From assembly GCF_001544495.1 (NCBI RefSeq), contig NZ_FCNZ02000027.1, positions 1-64,000 on the forward strand: a DNA stretch of 64,000 nucleotides. Direction: 5' to 3'. Both the position numbers and the translations under genes were made by a program. This document shows positions 61,208 to 64,000 of the stretch, one piece after another (position 1 is the first letter of the stretch; every line of letters begins with the position of its first letter). This DNA comes from Caballeronia telluris (GTDB lineage: Bacteria > Pseudomonadota > Gammaproteobacteria > Burkholderiales > Burkholderiaceae). The notes beneath the pieces were generated by a model, which was not told the origin of the DNA, searched no databases, and saw only the letters and a list, made by a program, of their open reading frames with translations.

Positions 61208-62873
61208 TCGAGAAGGGCCGAACGAGCCTGACAACGAACCCACGAACGGCGGAAAAAACAACGGCAGCAACGGCGGCAGCCTGCCGCCCAACCTGCCCGA
61301 GCCCGTCATCGAACCGAGGAGCCGCTGGCTGCCGTCGCTCGTCTGGGTGATTCCGCTCGTCGCCGCGCTCGTGGGCGTGCTGCTCGTGGTGAAGACGGTC
61401 GCCGGGCGCGGCCCGACCGTCACGATCAGCTTCGTGAGCGCCGAAGGGCTGGAGCCGGGCAAGACGAAGCTCAAGTACAAGGACGTCGACGTCGGCACGG
61501 TCAAGACGATCACGCTGTCGAAGGACCATTCGCGCGTGCTCGTCGACGTGCAGTTGACGAAGGAAGCCTCCGACTTCGCCGTGAAGGACACGCGCTTCTG
61601 GGTCGTGCGTCCGCGCGTGGCGGCAAGCGGCGTGAGCGGCCTTTCGACGCTGCTTTCAGGCGCGTACATTGGCGTGGACGCGGGCAAGTCCGACGAAGAC
61701 CGCACGGAGTTCGTCGGGCTGGAGACGCCGCCGGCCGTCACCGGCGACCAGAAGGGGCACAAGTTCACGTTGCGCGGCGAGTCGCTCGGCTCGATCGACA
61801 TCGGTTCGCCGATCTACTACCGGCGCGTGCAGGTCGGACAGGTGACCGGCTTTTCGCTCGACAAGGACGGCACCGGCGTCACGATGCAGGTGTTCGTCAA
61901 CGCGCCCTACGACCAGTACGTCGGCGCGAATTCGCGCTGGTGGCACGCGAGCGGCGTCGATCTGCGGCTTGATTCGAGCGGTTTCAAGCTCAACACGCAG
62001 TCGCTCGCGACGGTCGTGCTCGGCGGCATAGCGTTCCAGACGCCTCCGAACCAGCAGCCGGGCCAGCAGGCACAGGACAACATGACGTTCCGCCTCGGCT
62101 CCGACGAAGCCGACGCGATGCGCGATCCGGACGGCACGCCGCTGCGCGTGGTGATGAACTTCAACCAGTCGCTGCGCGGGCTGTCGGTCGGTGCGCCGGT
62201 CGATTTCCGCGGCATCGTGCTCGGACAGGTGACGAACATCGGCATCGAATACGATCCGAAGGCGCGCAATTTCATGATGCCGGTCACGATCAACCTCTAT
62301 CCGGACCGCCTCGGCCGCCGCACGCGCGACGCGCTGCCCTCGCCCGGCTCGACCGCGAGCCAGGAACTGCTGCAACGCCTCGTCGAGCATGGCTTGCGCG
62401 GACAGTTGCGCACCGGCAACCTGCTGACGAGCCAGTTGTACATCGCGCTCGATTTCTTCCCGAAGGCCGCGCACGTGAAGATCAACGCGAGCGCCGATCC
62501 GCTCGAACTGCCGACCGTGCCGAACACGCTCGACGAATTGCAGCTGCAAGTCGCCGATATCGCGAAGAAGCTCGACAAGATCCCGTTCGACGAGATCGGC
62601 GCGAACCTGAACAGCTCGCTCAAGAACGCGAACAGCCTCTTCAAGCAGCTCGATACGCAGGTCGCGCCGGAAGCACGCGACACGCTGTCGGCCGCGCGCA
62701 AGACCTTCGCCGACGCGCAGTCGACGCTGCAGCAGGATTCGCCGCTGCAATCCGACGTGCATCAGGCGCTGCAGGAACTCACGCGGACGCTGCAATCCCT
62801 CAATGCGCTCTCCGATTATCTGGAACGTCATCCGGAATCGTTGCTGCGCGGCAAATCAGGAGACAAACCATGA
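61200..62873 (+). CDS. pqiB: PqiB, MCE-domain lipid-transport protein
   Basis: A 557-aa protein with one N-terminal membrane helix (LPSLVWVIPLVAALVGVLLVV) and three MCE domains, the first starting GPTVTISFVSAEGLEPGKTKLKY and later ones at FTLRGESLGSIDIGSPIYYR and VMNFNQSLRGLSVGAPVDFRG. A C-terminal helical region follows. E. coli PqiB (546 aa) stacks into a tube that spans the periplasm toward PqiC. The ATG lies inside the end of the preceding gene. Confidence 0.95.
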   Translation: MTSREGPNEPDNEPTNGGKNNGSNGGSLPPNLPEPVIEPRSRWLPSLVWVIPLVAALVGVLLVVKTVAGRGPTVTISFVSAEGLEPGKTKLKYKDVDVGTVKTITLSKDHSRVLVDVQLTKEASDFAVKDTRFWVVRPRVAASGVSGLSTLLSGAYIGVDAGKSDEDRTEFVGLETPPAVTGDQKGHKFTLRGESLGSIDIGSPIYYRRVQVGQVTGFSLDKDGTGVTMQVFVNAPYDQYVGANSRWWHASGVDLRLDSSGFKLNTQSLATVVLGGIAFQTPPNQQPGQQAQDNMTFRLGSDEADAMRDPDGTPLRVVMNFNQSLRGLSVGAPVDFRGIVLGQVTNIGIEYDPKARNFMMPVTINLYPDRLGRRTRDALPSPGSTASQELLQRLVEHGLRGQLRTGNLLTSQLYIALDFFPKAAHVKINASADPLELPTVPNTLDELQLQVADIAKKLDKIPFDEIGANLNSSLKNANSLFKQLDTQVAPEARDTLSAARKTFADAQSTLQQDSPLQSDVHQALQELTRTLQSLNALSDYLERHPESLLRGKSGDKP

Positions 62874-63586
62874 GGTCCGGCGCGCTTTTCACGATGACGG
62901 CGGGCGTTTTCGCCGTATTGGTGGCGGGCTGCGCTTCGTCGCCGTCGAGCCGCTTCTACACGCTTGGCGGCGATGCCGCGCCCGCGGCGGCGTCGATGCC
63001 CGCTTCGTTCTACGTCGAAGTGCCGCCCGTCGACATGCCGCCGCAGGTCGCGAAAAACCAGCTCGTCGTGCAGACAAGCCCCGCGCAGGTCCAGGTGCTG
63101 GAGCAGGAGCGCTGGGCGTCGCTGCCCGCCGACGAAGTGCGGCGCGCGCTGTCGGCGGATCTCACGCGGCAGCTCGGCGCAATCGACGTCTACAACACGC
63201 CGCGCCCGGACTCCGTGCCGGTGTATCGCGTGAAGGTGAACGTTCAGCGCTTCGAGTCGTGGGCGGGTTCGCAGGCGGTGATCGACGCGGTCTGGAGCGT
63301 GCGGGCCGTGGGTTCGCAGGCGGTGCTCACGTGCCGGACCGTGGCGCAGCAGCCCGTCGGCGCGGGCTACGACGCGCTCGTCGCGGGCCACCGCAAAGCG
63401 GTCGACCAGCTCGCCGCCGAGATCGCCGCGGGCGTGCGCGAAGTCAGCGCGATTCCCGCGCCAGCGGCTGCGGCAGCCGACGGCGCTTCGCCGGCGAAGT
63501 CCCAGGCGAAACTAAGGCAGCCGGTGGCGGCGCGACCGCTGCCTTGTCCGGTGGCAAGCGCGTCGGCGAGCGCGCCGGCCAACTGA
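62870..63586 (+). CDS. pqiC: PqiC, outer-membrane lipoprotein of the Pqi system
   Basis: A 238-aa lipoprotein with signal peptide and lipobox VAGC (Cys21), then SSRFYTLGG and PVDMPPQVAKNQLVVQT, typical of the ABC-type transport auxiliary (DUF330) family. WASLPADEVRRALSADLTRQLG is the conserved core. The last 50 residues are Ala/Pro-rich. It overlaps pqiB by 4 nt (ATGA) and should sit at the outer membrane as the acceptor of PqiB. Confidence 0.93.
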   Translation: MRSGALFTMTAGVFAVLVAGCASSPSSRFYTLGGDAAPAAASMPASFYVEVPPVDMPPQVAKNQLVVQTSPAQVQVLEQERWASLPADEVRRALSADLTRQLGAIDVYNTPRPDSVPVYRVKVNVQRFESWAGSQAVIDAVWSVRAVGSQAVLTCRTVAQQPVGAGYDALVAGHRKAVDQLAAEIAAGVREVSAIPAPAAAAADGASPAKSQAKLRQPVAARPLPCPVASASASAPAN

Positions 63587-63744
63587 CGCGCCGAACCGGA
63601 AGCAGAACTGACGAGCCGCGCCAGCGGCTCGACGCAACTGTTGTCGCCCAGCCACAACGCTGTTATCTCGAAATCGCCTTACGGCAATGTCGGGCGGTTA
63701 AGATCGTTCTCCACGATCAATCCCGCTGAAAACCGCAAGAAGAG

Positions 63745-64000
63745 ATGATGAAACTGATCGGTTCGCTAGGCAGCCCGTTCGTCCGCAAGGTGCGGATCGT
63801 GATGGCGGAAAAGAAAATCGAATGCGAACTGGTGCTCGAAAACGTCTGGGCATCCGATTCGAAGATCCACAGCTACAACCCGCTCGGCAAGGTGCCGTGT
63901 CTCGTGCTCGACGACGGCGAAGCCGTGTTCGACTCGCGCGTCATCTGCGAATACGTGGATACGCTCACGCCCGTCGGCAAGCTCCTGCCGCAGGAGCGTC
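63745..64000 (+). CDS. Glutathione S-transferase, N-terminal part (cut by window end)
   Basis: The first 85 codons of a GST. MKLIGSLGSPFVRKVRIVMAE is the thioredoxin-like N-terminal strand and helix with the catalytic-site Ser, and PLGKVPCLVLDDGEAVFDSRVICEYVD contains the cis-Pro and the glutathione gamma-glutamyl site (Asp-Ser). Tandem ATG codons at 63745 and 63748 are both possible starts. It is 158 nt after pqiC; that gap shows no clear terminator or promoter. Confidence 0.9.
   Translation, partial: MMKLIGSLGSPFVRKVRIVMAEKKIECELVLENVWASDSKIHSYNPLGKVPCLVLDDGEAVFDSRVICEYVDTLTPVGKLLPQER

Noticed and set aside
1..64000. Mobile elements, prophage, CRISPR, tRNA or rRNA genes
   Set aside because: None were recognised; gene content and coding style are uniform core chromosome throughout.

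Overview
The window is core chromosome of a GC-rich betaproteobacterium of the family Burkholderiaceae, most like Burkholderia sensu lato (Paraburkholderia or Caballeronia). The evidence is the codon bias, the house-keeping gene content and several gene orders typical of that group: pcnB-folK-(dNK)-panB, grpE-x-dnaK-dnaJ, hrcA-hemH-hslR facing nadK-recN, and ubiA-dps-x-oxyR-recG facing queA-tgt-yajC-secD-secF. I cannot separate the genera from sequence alone. I see no rRNA, tRNA, insertion sequence, prophage or CRISPR array.

Layout. 1-1.0 kb: two lipoprotein genes on the minus strand (one cut by the window edge) and a GlsB-type membrane protein. 1.1-11.4 kb: DedA protein, mutL-miaA, purM facing hda, then a tightly packed run of HAD phosphatase, pcnB, folK, deoxynucleoside kinase and panB. 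11.5-17.7 kb, minus strand: grpE, a broken small gene, dnaK, dnaJ and a fused pabBC, with sigma-32-like promoters before grpE and dnaK. 18-23.6 kb: hslR, hemH, hrcA (minus) and nadK, recN (plus). 23.7-28 kb: a carboxymuconolactone decarboxylase-like gene divergent from a LysR regulator, then glnE. 28.2-34.9 kb: yhdP, a nitrilase-family amidase and tldD. 35-38.2 kb: aroG with a leader region, then hmp and a cobalamin adenosyltransferase on the minus strand. 38.4-45.5 kb: a D-lactate-dehydrogenase-like flavoprotein, glcDEF, yggS, proC. 45.6-51.4 kb (minus): a secreted low-complexity protein, ubiA, dps, a small membrane protein, oxyR, recG. 51.5-57.4 kb: queA, tgt, yajC, secD, secF. 57.5-59.4 kb (minus): two YceI proteins and cytochrome b561. 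59.8-63.6 kb: a pqi operon with PqiA split into two genes, then the start of a glutathione S-transferase gene.

How genes work together. Themes are proteostasis (GrpE/DnaK/DnaJ, Hsp15, HrcA), replication control and repair (MutL, Hda, RecN, RecG), folate and pantothenate supply (FolK, PabBC, PanB), protein export (YajC-SecDF), tRNA modification (MiaA, QueA, Tgt), lipid and envelope traffic (YhdP, PqiABC, DedA), oxidative and nitrosative stress (OxyR, Dps, Hmp) and glycolate/lactate oxidation (GlcDEF and a paralogue).

The most notable signal is the aroG leader at about 34,970-35,240. It holds a promoter overlapped by a dyad, a 21-codon leader peptide carrying seven consecutive aromatic codons (F-Y-F-Y-F-F-W), an antiterminator stem, and an intrinsic terminator just before aroG. 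This has the architecture of a ribosome-mediated transcription attenuator on the first enzyme of aromatic amino acid synthesis. A second theme is that several genes (mutL, the HAD phosphatase, hrcA, nadK) have a sigma-70-like -10 hexamer only 6-8 nt before the start codon and no Shine-Dalgarno sequence, suggesting leaderless mRNAs.
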